Made by a program: the position numbers and the translations under genes
The notes under the pieces: generated by a model
Told to the model about the DNA's origin: nothing
The model's database searches: none
What the model saw: only the letters and a program-made list of their open reading frames with translations
In this document: positions 8,259 to 18,738 of the stretch, in pieces
Position numbering within the stretch: the first letter of the stretch is position 1
Layout: each line of letters begins with the position of its first letter
Assembly (NCBI GenBank): GCA_007570905.1
Contig: RKSI01000184.1
Coordinates: 1-20,178 of the forward strand
Length of the DNA: 20,178 nt
Source of the DNA: Gammaproteobacteria bacterium
GTDB lineage: Bacteria; Pseudomonadota; Gammaproteobacteria; Poriferisulfidales; Oxydemutatoraceae
Direction: 5' to 3'

Positions 8259-11458
<3,200 letters not shown>

Positions 11459-11462
11459 CGGC

Positions 11463-11467
11463 GGAGG
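11463..11467 (+). promoter_or_regulatory. greA ribosome-binding site
   Basis: GGAGG lies 9 bases before the greA ATG at 11477. It is one of the few strong Shine-Dalgarno sites in the window. Confidence 0.7.
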
Positions 11468-11476
11468 ACGCGAGTC

Positions 11477-11959
11477 ATGGAACGAAAGAAACCCATCACC
11501 AAAAAAGGCGCGGCGCAATTGCGCGAGGAATTGCAGCGCCTGAAGAACGAGGAGCGCCCGAAAATCAAGGAGGCGCTGAAGACCGCGCGCGAGCACGGCG
11601 ACCTCAGCGAGAACGCCGAATACAAGGCGGCGCGCGAGCAGCAGGGTTTCAACGAGGGCCGCATCAAGGAAATCGAATCGTGGCTGTCTTTTTGCGAGGT
11701 CATCGATATTACGACGCTGCAGCACAACGGGCGGATTGTGTTCGGCGCGACCGTCACGCTTTACGACGAGGCCGAAGACCGGTATATGACCTGCCAGATA
11801 GTCGGCGAGCCGGAGGCCGACATGAAGGCCAGCCGCGTGTCCATCACATCGCCGATAGCGCGCGCGCTGATAGGCAAGGGCGAGGGCGACACCGCCGTCG
11901 TCAACGCGCCCGGCGGCGACAAGACCTGGGTGGTCGAGAAAATCTCGTACGCCGAATAG
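11477..11959 (+). CDS. greA: Transcription elongation factor GreA
   Basis: GreA enters the secondary channel of RNA polymerase and stimulates cleavage of the 3' end of backtracked RNA, restarting arrested complexes. The 160 residues match the family length of about 158. The N-terminal half (about 1-75) is the antiparallel coiled coil. Its tip, HGDLSENAEY, carries the acidic residues Asp42 and Glu45 that coordinate catalytic magnesium. The C-terminal FKBP-like domain has NGRIVFGATVTL, SPIARALIGK and the PGG turn. The carB-greA order is also known from other gammaproteobacteria such as Pseudomonas. The stop is 36 bases from the end of the convergent mutS. That gap is G/C-rich and contains no hairpin with a T-run. 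Confidence 0.98.
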   Translation: MERKKPITKKGAAQLREELQRLKNEERPKIKEALKTAREHGDLSENAEYKAAREQQGFNEGRIKEIESWLSFCEVIDITTLQHNGRIVFGATVTLYDEAEDRYMTCQIVGEPEADMKASRVSITSPIARALIGKGEGDTAVVNAPGGDKTWVVEKISYAE

Positions 11960-11995
11960 CGCGATTGGGGCGGGGCGGGGCCGCGCCGGGCGGTT

Positions 11996-14593
11996 TCAGT
12001 CGCGCGGTTCGGCGCCGCGCCGCGACAATTTTTTCAGGCGGTATATCGCCTCAAGCGCGTCGCGCGGCGTTATCCGGTCAGGCTCAATGGCGTCCAGTTC
12101 GCGCCGCAGTTCGTCGGGCGGCGGCGGCGCGGTGTCTTCCGACGGCAGTTCCAGCGGCATTTGCGCCGACGCCGGCGGCAGCGAGCGTTCGCGCGCCTCC
12201 ATCTGCGCCAGTTTCTCGCGCGCCAGTCCGATGACGCGCGGCGGAATGCCGGCGAGGCGCGCGACCTGCAGGCCGTAACTCTTGCTGGCGGCGCCTTCCT
12301 TGACCTTGTGCAGAAACACGATTTTCTCGTCGTGCTCGACGGCGTCTATGTGCACATTGTGCAGTTCGCCGTGCAGTTCGGCCAGCGCCGTCAATTCAAA
12401 GTAATGGGTTGCGAACAGCGTCAGCGAGCGCGTCGCGCGCGCCAGGTGCGAGGCGCACGCCCACGCCAGGCTGAGGCCGTCGAAGGTGCTGGTGCCGCGG
12501 CCTATCTCGTCCATCAGCACCAGGCTTTTGTCGGTCGCGTTGTTCAGGATGTTGGCGGCCTCGGTCATCTCCACCATGAAGGTGGAACGCCCGGAGGCGA
12601 TGTCGTCAAACGCGCCGATGCGCGTGAAAATGCGGTCTATCACGCCAATCTCGGCCTTGTCCGCCGGCACCCAGCCGCCGATGTGCGCCAGCAGCACTAT
12701 CAGCGCGGTCTGGCGCATGTAGGTGGATTTGCCGCCCATGTTGGGGCCGGTGATGATGAGCATGCGCCGCGAGTCGTCCAGCGTGAGGTCGTTCGGCACG
12801 AAGTCGTGTTCAATAAAGCGTTCAACGACCGGGTGGCGCCCGCCGCTGACGGCGATGCCGGTGCGGCCGGTGTCGGTGAAATACGGGCGGCTGTAGTTGT
12901 AGCGACGCGCGCACCAGGCCAGCGCCGCCAGCGTGTCAATCTCGGCCAGCGCCTGCGAGCACGATTTCAGTTGCGGCAGGTGCGGCAGCAGGCTTTCCAG
13001 CAGCGCGCGGTACACCTCTTTCTCGCGCGCCAGCGAGCGTTCGCGCGCGGTGATGACGCGGCTTTCAAACTGGCGCAGTTCGGGCAGCGTGAAGCGCTCG
13101 GCGTTTTTCAGCGTCTGCGTGCGGCGGTAGTCGTCGGGCGCCTGGCCGGCCTGCGATTTCGGCACCTCAATATAGTAGCCGAGCACCTTGTTGTAGGCGA
13201 TGCGAAGATTGGCGATGCCGGTGCGTTTCTTCTCGGTGTTCTCAAGATCCAGCAGATAGCGGTCGTCGCCATCGGTCAATTCGCGCAGTTCATCAAGTTG
13301 CGCGTCGTAGCCCGCGGCGATGACGCCGCCGTCGCGCACCGTCGCCGGCGGTTCCTCAACGACGGCGCGGCGCAGTTGGTCGAGCAGTTGCGGCTGCGCC
13401 GCCAGTTGTTCGCACAACTTCGACAGCAGCGGCGCGTCCGCCGCCTGCGCCTGCGCGCGTATTTGCGGCAGGTGTTCCAGCGTGTCGCGCAGGCCGATGA
13501 GGTCGCGCGGGCGCGCGCTCATCAGCGCGAGGCGCGAGGCGATGCGCTCGATGTCGTTGATTTTGGCGAGTCGGGCGCGCAGTTCGTCGAGGTCGCCCTT
13601 GTCCAGCAGCCAGCCGATGGCCTCGTGGCGCGCCTCTATGCGCGCGCGGTCGGTCAGCGGCTGGCCGAACCAGCGCCGCAGGCAGCGCGACCCCATCGCC
13701 GACATCGCATGGTCATGGACGGCTATCAGCGTGTGGTCTTCGTGGCCGGAGATGGAGCGGTCTATCTCCAGGCAGCTGCGGCTGATGGCGTCCATCTCTA
13801 TGTAGTCGCGCTCGCGTTCGGCGGTGATGACGCTCAGGTGCGGCAGCGCCGATTGCTGCGTGTCGCGCACATAGCGCAGCAGCGCGCCCGCCGCGCAGAT
13901 GCCGGCGCGCATGTCCTCACAGCCGAAGCCGGACAGGTCGCGGACGCCGAGTTGCTCGCACAGGTCGCGGCGGCAGTTTTCATATTCAAAGTGCCACGGC
14001 GGCTGGGCGCAGCCGCCGGCGGGGGCGTCCGCCGACGGCGGCGTGTAGTCGTCGGCGTGCTCTTCGCTGACCAGTATCTCGGCGGGTTTCAGGCGCTCGA
14101 GTTCGCTGTCCAGGGCGGCCTTGTCGCGGCATTCGCGCAGCGTGAAACGCCCGGCGCTGAGTTCAAGCACGGCGAGGCCGTAGGCGTGCTCGCCGCGGTA
14201 GATGCCGGCCACAAGGTTCTCGCGGCGGTCTTGCAGCAGCGTCTCGTCGGTCAGCGTGCCCGGCGTGACGACCCGCGCGACCTCGCGCCTGACCGGGCCG
14301 CGCCCGGATTTGGCGTCGCCAATCTGGTTGCAGATGACGACCGAACGCTCCTTGCGAACCAGGCGCGCGATGTAGGATTCCGCCGAATGCACCGGCACGC
14401 CGGCCATCGGTATCGGCTTGCCCGACGACGACAAACTGCGCGAGGTCAGCGTGATGTCGAGCAGGCGCGCGGCTTCTTCGGCGTCGTCGAAGAACAACTC
14501 GTAAAAATCGCCCATCTGGTAAAACAGCAGCGAGCCGGGGTGTTCCGATTTGACTCGCAGGTAGTGCTGCATTGCGGGCGTGTATTTCTCCAT
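11996..14593 (-). CDS. mutS: DNA mismatch repair protein MutS
   Basis: MutS recognises mismatches and small loops and recruits MutL. The product is 865 residues from ATG 14593 (E. coli 853). The mismatch-reading Phe-x-Glu is F30/E32 in MGDFYELFFDDA. The connector, lever and clamp regions are complete. The ATPase has Walker A at 616-624 (GPNMGGKST) and Walker B at 695-696 (DE in LMDEIGRGTSTFDG). The C-terminal segment ITPRDALEAIYRLKKL matches the small tetramerisation domain of E. coli MutS. An APPPPDE run sits in the linker before it, a likely EF-P-dependent site. The open frame continues upstream to 15160, but that part is antisense to pncC. The family N-terminus (MEKYTPAMQHYL) starts at 14593. 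Confidence 0.97.
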   Translation of the reverse strand: MEKYTPAMQHYLRVKSEHPGSLLFYQMGDFYELFFDDAEEAARLLDITLTSRSLSSSGKPIPMAGVPVHSAESYIARLVRKERSVVICNQIGDAKSGRGPVRREVARVVTPGTLTDETLLQDRRENLVAGIYRGEHAYGLAVLELSAGRFTLRECRDKAALDSELERLKPAEILVSEEHADDYTPPSADAPAGGCAQPPWHFEYENCRRDLCEQLGVRDLSGFGCEDMRAGICAAGALLRYVRDTQQSALPHLSVITAERERDYIEMDAISRSCLEIDRSISGHEDHTLIAVHDHAMSAMGSRCLRRWFGQPLTDRARIEARHEAIGWLLDKGDLDELRARLAKINDIERIASRLALMSARPRDLIGLRDTLEHLPQIRAQAQAADAPLLSKLCEQLAAQPQLLDQLRRAVVEEPPATVRDGGVIAAGYDAQLDELRELTDGDDRYLLDLENTEKKRTGIANLRIAYNKVLGYYIEVPKSQAGQAPDDYRRTQTLKNAERFTLPELRQFESRVITARERSLAREKEVYRALLESLLPHLPQLKSCSQALAEIDTLAALAWCARRYNYSRPYFTDTGRTGIAVSGGRHPVVERFIEHDFVPNDLTLDDSRRMLIITGPNMGGKSTYMRQTALIVLLAHIGGWVPADKAEIGVIDRIFTRIGAFDDIASGRSTFMVEMTEAANILNNATDKSLVLMDEIGRGTSTFDGLSLAWACASHLARATRSLTLFATHYFELTALAELHGELHNVHIDAVEHDEKIVFLHKVKEGAASKSYGLQVARLAGIPPRVIGLAREKLAQMEARERSLPPASAQMPLELPSEDTAPPPPDELRRELDAIEPDRITPRDALEAIYRLKKLSRRGAEPRD

Positions 14594-14603
14594 CTCATCT
14601 GAA

Positions 14604-14611
14604 AGTATAAT
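14604..14611. promoter_or_regulatory. Shared symmetric -10 element for divergent mutS and pncC
   Basis: The eight bases AGTATAAT read TATAAT on the plus strand (14606-14611) and TATACT on the minus strand (14609-14604). The TATA core is common to both. Transcription would start near 14618 for pncC and near 14597 for mutS. No good -35 hexamer is visible on either side. The mutS leader would be only about 4 bases. Confidence 0.45.
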
Positions 14612-14644
14612 CCCATTGTTCAAGTGCCGTTGGCCCGGAACCGG

Positions 14645-15157
14645 ATGAAAGGCGAAGAAAATCACGATGACGGCGGCGCCGCGCGGCTGGCCGGCGAGGT
14701 CGCCGCCGCGCTGCGCGCGCAGGGCCTGCGCCTGGCCGTCGCCGAGTCGTGCAGCGGCGGCTGGATCGCCAAGGTCTGCACCGACCCGGCGGGCGCGTCC
14801 GACTGGTTTTGCGCCGGCCTCGTAACTTACAGCAACGACGCCAAGCGCGATGTGCTGGGGGTTGCGCCGCAGACGCTGGCGCGCCACGGCGCGGTCAGCG
14901 AGGCGGTGGTGAAGGAGATGACGGCGGGCGTGCTGGCGCGCATCCATGCGGCGGATGTCGCGCTGGCGGTCAGCGGCGTCGCCGGCCCCGGCGGAGGCGG
15001 CCCCGGCAAGCCGGTCGGCTGCGTCTGGATTGCGTGGCAGCGGCGCGGGCGGGGCGCGGTGGCGCGGCGTTTTGACTTTGCCGGCGGGCGCGACGCGGTG
15101 CGCCGCGCGGCGGTCGCCGAGGCGCTGCGGGGGGTTTTGCGGCACGCCGCGGCCTGA
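14645..15157 (+). CDS. pncC: Nicotinamide-nucleotide amidohydrolase PncC (CinA C-terminal family)
   Basis: PncC deamidates nicotinamide mononucleotide to nicotinate mononucleotide, recycling NAD breakdown products. The product is 170 residues from ATG 14645, a stand-alone CinA C-terminal domain. Family motifs present are AESCSGGWIAKV (Glu34, Ser35), VTYSNDAK, GAVSE, SGVAGPGGG and KPVG-x-VW. The E. coli homologue (ygaD/pncC) also sits just upstream of recA, and that order holds here. A GTG at 14624 could extend the protein by 7 residues. The ATG start already gives a slightly longer N-terminus than in E. coli, so I prefer it. No strong ribosome-binding site precedes either start. Confidence 0.92.
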   Translation: MKGEENHDDGGAARLAGEVAAALRAQGLRLAVAESCSGGWIAKVCTDPAGASDWFCAGLVTYSNDAKRDVLGVAPQTLARHGAVSEAVVKEMTAGVLARIHAADVALAVSGVAGPGGGGPGKPVGCVWIAWQRRGRGAVARRFDFAGGRDAVRRAAVAEALRGVLRHAAA

Positions 15158-15254
15158 CAACTGCTATTCGCTCCCAAATGCCCGTTGTCCGCCCGGACGG
15201 GGCGTTCCGTCGGCCTGCGCGCGCGCCGCGCCCGCGATGGCGGCACACTGCGGC

Positions 15255-15283
15255 TTTATGATGACGGGCGGATGTGGGATACT
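15255..15283 (+). promoter_or_regulatory. Weak candidate promoter for recA
   Basis: TTTATG (15255-15260), 17 bases, then GATACT (15278-15283) preceded by TGG. This is a poor -35 with an extended -10. It is the best pair I can find in the 189-base gap 15158-15346. That gap otherwise shows only GC-rich sequence, with no canonical LexA box and no clear terminator after pncC. Confidence 0.25.
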
Positions 15284-15330
15284 TGCATTCCGCGAACGCC
15301 CGTCGAGGAACTCCGTTTAACCTACTTTTC

Positions 15331-15335
15331 AAGGA
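15331..15335 (+). promoter_or_regulatory. recA ribosome-binding site deciding a GTG start
   Basis: AAGGA lies 11 bases before the GTG at 15347. It supports that start over the upstream in-frame codons from 15185. Confidence 0.5.
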
Positions 15336-15346
15336 CACCAAAACCA

Positions 15347-16375
15347 GTGGATGAAAATCGCAAAAAATCATTGTCAGCGGCCCTGTCGCAGATTGAGAAG
15401 CAATTCGGCAAGGGCGCCATCATGCGCCTCGGCGATGTGCAGACCGGCATGGATGTCGAGACGATACCGACCGGCTCGCTGGCGCTGGATGCGGCGCTCG
15501 GCATCGGCGGCCTGCCGCGCGGGCGGGTCGTCGAGATATACGGCCCGGAGTCGTCCGGCAAGACGACGCTGGCGCTGCATGTCATCGCCGAATGCCAGAA
15601 GTTGGGCGGCGCCGCGGCCTTCGTGGACGCCGAGCATGCGCTTGACCCGGTGTATGCCGGCAAACTCAAGGTGGATGTGGACAACCTGCTGATCTCGCAG
15701 CCGGACACCGGCGAGCAGGGGCTTGAAATCGTCGATATGCTGGTGCGTTCCGGCTCGGTGGACCTGATTGTCGTGGACTCGGTGGCGGCGCTGACGCCGC
15801 GCGCCGAGATTGAGGGCGAGATGGGCGACAGCCATGTCGGGCTGCACGCGCGGCTGATGTCGCAGGCGCTGCGCAAACTCACCGGCAACATCACGCGCTC
15901 CAACACGCTGGTCATCTTCATCAACCAGATACGCATGAAAATCGGCGTCATGTTCGGCAACCCCGAGACGACGACCGGCGGCAACGCGCTGAAGTTCTAT
16001 TCCTCCATACGCCTGGACATCCGGCGCATCGGCTCCATCAAGAAGGGCGACGAGTTTCTCGGCAACGAGACCCGTGTCAAGGTGGTCAAGAACAAACTGG
16101 CGCCGCCGTTCCGCATGGCGCAGTTTGACATTCGCTTTGACGAGGGCATCTCCAAGAGTTCGCAGTTGCTGGACCTCGGCGCCGAACACGGCGCGGTGGA
16201 AAAACTGGGTTCGTGGTACAGCTACAACGGCGAGAAAATCGGGCAGGGCAAGGACAACGCCCGCGCGTGGCTGGAGGAGCACCCCGATGTGGCCGACGAG
16301 ATTGAGCGGCGCCTGCGCGAGACCCTGTTCCACAGCGCGGACAGCGCCGCGGCCACGCGCGAAGATGCCTCCTGA
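15347..16375 (+). CDS. recA: Recombinase RecA
   Basis: RecA forms the strand-exchange filament on single-stranded DNA and activates LexA self-cleavage. The product is 342 residues from GTG 15347 (E. coli 353). The N-terminus DENRKKSLSAALSQIEKQFGKG aligns with E. coli from residue 4, so upstream in-frame codons are not part of the protein. Walker A is GPESSGKT at 66-73, exactly as in E. coli. Also present are the Walker B region (LIVVDSVAAL), the DNA-binding loops around GDSHVGLHARLMSQ and FINQIRMKIGVMFGNPETTTGG, and the filament/C-terminal domain with SWYSYNGEKIGQGK. The acidic C-terminal tail is shorter than in E. coli. The end overlaps recX by 11 bases. No canonical LexA box is visible upstream, which is notable for a gammaproteobacterial recA. 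Confidence 0.98.
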   Translation: MDENRKKSLSAALSQIEKQFGKGAIMRLGDVQTGMDVETIPTGSLALDAALGIGGLPRGRVVEIYGPESSGKTTLALHVIAECQKLGGAAAFVDAEHALDPVYAGKLKVDVDNLLISQPDTGEQGLEIVDMLVRSGSVDLIVVDSVAALTPRAEIEGEMGDSHVGLHARLMSQALRKLTGNITRSNTLVIFINQIRMKIGVMFGNPETTTGGNALKFYSSIRLDIRRIGSIKKGDEFLGNETRVKVVKNKLAPPFRMAQFDIRFDEGISKSSQLLDLGAEHGAVEKLGSWYSYNGEKIGQGKDNARAWLEEHPDVADEIERRLRETLFHSADSAAATREDAS

Positions 16376-16847
16376 GAGCGCCGCCGACGAACGCGAACCG
16401 CCGCTGAAGAAAGCGCTGCAATATCTCGCCAGGCGCGAGTATTACAGCGCCGAGTTGAAGTGGAAACTGATGGGCCGCGGCTACCGCGAGGACGCGGTGG
16501 ACGAGGTGATAGAGGAACTGACGGCGGGCGGGCAGTTGTCTGACCGGCGTTTTCTTGAGGCGTATATTGTGGAGCGCCAGCGCCGCCTTTACGGGCCGGA
16601 GCGTATTCGCATGGAATTGCTCGGCAAGGGCTTTGACGAGGCGCGCATCGGCGGCGCGCTGGCGCAGGCGGAAGACCGCTGGCTGGACAACGCCCGCCGC
16701 TGCTGCCGCAAGCGCTTCGGCGAGGCGCCGCCGGCGGACGGCGGCGAATACGCCAAACGCAGGGACTACCTCTACCGCCGCGGCTATTCCGTGCCGCTGA
16801 TTCGCGCGGCTTTGTCGGACAGTTTGTCGGGCGAATCCGGCGGCTGA
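16365..16847 (+). CDS. recX: Regulatory protein RecX
   Basis: RecX binds RecA filaments and limits their extension and activity. The 160 residues match the family (E. coli 166). The sequence is helical and arginine-rich, with the three-helix repeats of RecX: AL-x-YLARREYY-x-ELK near the start, LSDRRFLEAYIVERQRR and GPERIRMELLGKGFD in the middle, and KRRDYLYRRGYSVPLIRAAL at the end. The start ATG 16365 lies inside the last codons of recA, an 11-base overlap that suggests coupled translation and a fixed RecA:RecX ratio. msbA follows after 12 bases. Confidence 0.94.
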   Translation: MPPESAADEREPPLKKALQYLARREYYSAELKWKLMGRGYREDAVDEVIEELTAGGQLSDRRFLEAYIVERQRRLYGPERIRMELLGKGFDEARIGGALAQAEDRWLDNARRCCRKRFGEAPPADGGEYAKRRDYLYRRGYSVPLIRAALSDSLSGESGG

Positions 16848-16859
16848 CGGCGGCGGCGG

Positions 16860-18644
16860 ATGGGGCACACCGGCGCGGCGCCCGCGGGCTACAGCCCGCT
16901 GCAGATTTACCGCAGGCTGCTGACCTACACCAGGGCGCACTGGGGCTGGTTTGCGCTGGCGATCTTCGGCATGGTGATGTATTCGCTCACCGACATGGGG
17001 TTCGCGGCGCTGATGAAGCCGTTTCTTGACGAGAGTTTTGTCGAGCGCAACGAGGAAGTCGGCGCGTGGCTGTCGCTGGCGCTGGTCGGCGTGCTGGTTC
17101 TGCGCGGCATCGGCACATTCCTGGCCGGCTACTTCATGGCATATGTCGGGCAGCATGTAACCAGGCAACTGCGCTTTGAGGTGTTTGAGCACCTGCTGTG
17201 CCTGCCGGCGTCTTGGTATGACCGGCGCTCGGGCGGCGAGATTATCTCGAAACTTACCTACAATATCGGCATGGTGTCCACCTCGGCGTCGAAGGCGCTG
17301 ACGGTCATCGTGCGCGACAGTTTGACGGTGCTCGGGCTGCTCGGCTGGATGTTTTACATCAACTGGCTGCTGATGCTGATTTTCATGGCGGTGACGCCGG
17401 CCATCGTGCTGGCGCTGCGCTACCTGAGCCGGCGTTTTCGCAAGACCGGCCGCCGGTTGCAGGAGGCGATGGGCTATCTGACCAGCGATGTCGAGCAGGT
17501 GGTCAGCGCCAACCGCGCGGTGAAGGTGCTGAGCGGCTACGAATATGAACTGGCCAATTTCAGCAAGACCAACCAGCGCGCCTTTGAGCGCGGCATGAAG
17601 GTGGCGCTGGCGAAGTCGGCGGGGGCGCCGTTTGTGATGCTGCTGATTGGAATCAGCATGGCGTGGATTATCTACCTCGCCAGTTTTCAGGCGGTTACCA
17701 GCGAGGTGTCGGTGGGCACCTTTATCTCGTTTATCGTCGCGGCGATGCTGCTGTTTCGGCCCATGCGCAACCTGGTCAATATCAACGCCGTCGTGCAGCA
17801 GGGCATCGCCGCCGGCGAGAGCGTCTTTGCGCTGCTGGACACGCCGCCGGAGAAAGACACCGGCGCCAGAACCGGGCGGCGGTTTCGCGGCGATTTGCGT
17901 TTTGTCGGCGTCAGCCATCGCTATGGCGGTGGCGATGGCGAGGATGATGACGGCGGCGCGGCGCTGCATTCCATTGACCTGGAAATCGCGGCGAACGAGA
18001 CAGTGGCGCTGGTCGGCGAGTCCGGCGCCGGCAAGTCCACGCTGGTGAGTCTGATTCCGCGGCTTTACGATTGCAGCGAGGGGCGCATTGAACTGGACAA
18101 CTGCGACATCCGCGACATCTCGCTGGCCGAACTGCGCGGGCAGATTGCCTATATCGGGCAGGGCATCACGCTGTTCAACGACACGGTGTACAACAACATC
18201 GTCTATGGGCGCGATGTGACGCGCGACGAACTGCTGGAGGCGGCGCGGCGGGCGCACGCGCTGGAGTTTATAGAGCAACTGCCGCAGGGCTTTGAGACGC
18301 CGGTCGGCCACGCCGGGGCGCGGCTGTCGGGCGGCCAGTGCCAGCGCATCGCCATCGCCAGGGGATTGCTGAAACGGGCCGCCGTGCTGGTGTTTGACGA
18401 GGCGACCTCGGCGCTGGACGCCGAATCCGAGCGCGCGGTGCAGGCGGCGCTCGGCGAGATTGCCGGGCGCCAGACGATGCTGATTATCGCGCACCGCTTT
18501 TCTACGATAGAGATTGCGAGTCGTATTTTGATGATGTCGCGCGGGCGCATTGTTGAGCAGGGCACGCATGAAGAGTTGCTGGCGCGGCGGGGGGATTATT
18601 ACAACCTGTACCGCGCCGCCGAATCGAAGAGAATGATTGAGTGA
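16860..18644 (+). CDS. msbA: Lipid A export permease/ATP-binding protein MsbA
   Basis: MsbA flips core-lipid A across the inner membrane using ATP. The product is 594 residues, a half-transporter with an N-terminal membrane domain and a C-terminal nucleotide-binding domain. Six hydrophobic helices lie between about residues 25 and 310. The nucleotide-binding domain has Walker A GESGAGKST at 386-394, signature LSGGQCQR at 489-496, Walker B VLVFDE with Asp513/Glu514, and the switch His545. Two small oddities: the signature has Cys494 where Arg or Lys is usual, and an acidic stretch GDGEDDDGG is inserted just after the A-loop tyrosine. The lpxK gene downstream supports MsbA over other ABC exporters. 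The stop overlaps a remnant lpxK-like start at 18641. Confidence 0.93.
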   Translation: MGHTGAAPAGYSPLQIYRRLLTYTRAHWGWFALAIFGMVMYSLTDMGFAALMKPFLDESFVERNEEVGAWLSLALVGVLVLRGIGTFLAGYFMAYVGQHVTRQLRFEVFEHLLCLPASWYDRRSGGEIISKLTYNIGMVSTSASKALTVIVRDSLTVLGLLGWMFYINWLLMLIFMAVTPAIVLALRYLSRRFRKTGRRLQEAMGYLTSDVEQVVSANRAVKVLSGYEYELANFSKTNQRAFERGMKVALAKSAGAPFVMLLIGISMAWIIYLASFQAVTSEVSVGTFISFIVAAMLLFRPMRNLVNINAVVQQGIAAGESVFALLDTPPEKDTGARTGRRFRGDLRFVGVSHRYGGGDGEDDDGGAALHSIDLEIAANETVALVGESGAGKSTLVSLIPRLYDCSEGRIELDNCDIRDISLAELRGQIAYIGQGITLFNDTVYNNIVYGRDVTRDELLEAARRAHALEFIEQLPQGFETPVGHAGARLSGGQCQRIAIARGLLKRAAVLVFDEATSALDAESERAVQAALGEIAGRQTMLIIAHRFSTIEIASRILMMSRGRIVEQGTHEELLARRGDYYNLYRAAESKRMIE

Positions 18645-18665
18645 GTTTGTCCGCGGCGGTGCGCG
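18629..18665 (+). repeat. Direct repeat, copy 1 (duplicated lpxK start region)
   Basis: These 37 bases match 18702-18738 at 30 positions, with no gaps. All seven differences are transitions, with A or T here and G or C in the downstream copy. This copy spans the msbA stop and a GTG that overlaps it. Confidence 0.75.
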
Positions 18666-18709
18666 TGCCGAACGGCGACGGCGGTGTGGCGGAGTGCGCG
18701 GGAGAATGA
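18641..18709 (+). pseudogene. 22-codon remnant or leader ORF resembling the lpxK N-terminus
   Basis: A GTG at 18641 overlaps the msbA TGA in the 4-base GTGA arrangement typical of coupled genes. It opens a 22-residue frame beginning VSLSAAVR; LpxK begins VSLPAAVR. The frame diverges after residue 8 and stops at TGA 18707-18709, four bases before the lpxK GTG. It may be a dead copy of the original lpxK start, or a short leader ORF passing ribosomes from msbA to lpxK. Whether it is translated cannot be told from the sequence. Confidence 0.5.
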
Positions 18710-18738
18710 CCGGGTGAGCCTGCCTGCGGCGGTGCGCG
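18702..18738 (+). repeat. Direct repeat, copy 2 (actual lpxK start region)
   Basis: This is the partner of 18629-18665, offset by 73 bases. It contains the lpxK GTG at 18714 and its first eight codons, plus most of the GGGAG ribosome-binding site (18700-18704). Because 73 is not a multiple of three, the two copies are in different frames. Confidence 0.75.

Noticed and set aside
11960..11995. Possible bidirectional terminator between convergent greA and mutS
   Set aside because: The 36 bases are runs of G and C without a convincing stem followed by T residues on either strand.
12161..14602. An 813-codon plus-strand open frame opposite mutS
   Set aside because: It lies wholly antisense to an intact MutS and shows no recognisable motif. 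It reflects codon bias of the coding strand.
14594..15160. N-terminal extension of MutS by about 190 residues
   Set aside because: It is antisense to pncC and contains no MutS sequence; the family start MEKYTPA is at 14593.
15295..15312. GAAC...GAAC direct repeat as a LexA-type operator before recA
   Set aside because: The spacing is 10 bases, not the 7 known for the alphaproteobacterial GTTC type, and the canonical gammaproteobacterial palindrome is absent.
15185..15346. N-terminal extension of RecA by 54 codons
   Set aside because: The extension has no counterpart in RecA. The family N-terminus begins at GTG 15347 with a ribosome-binding site before it.
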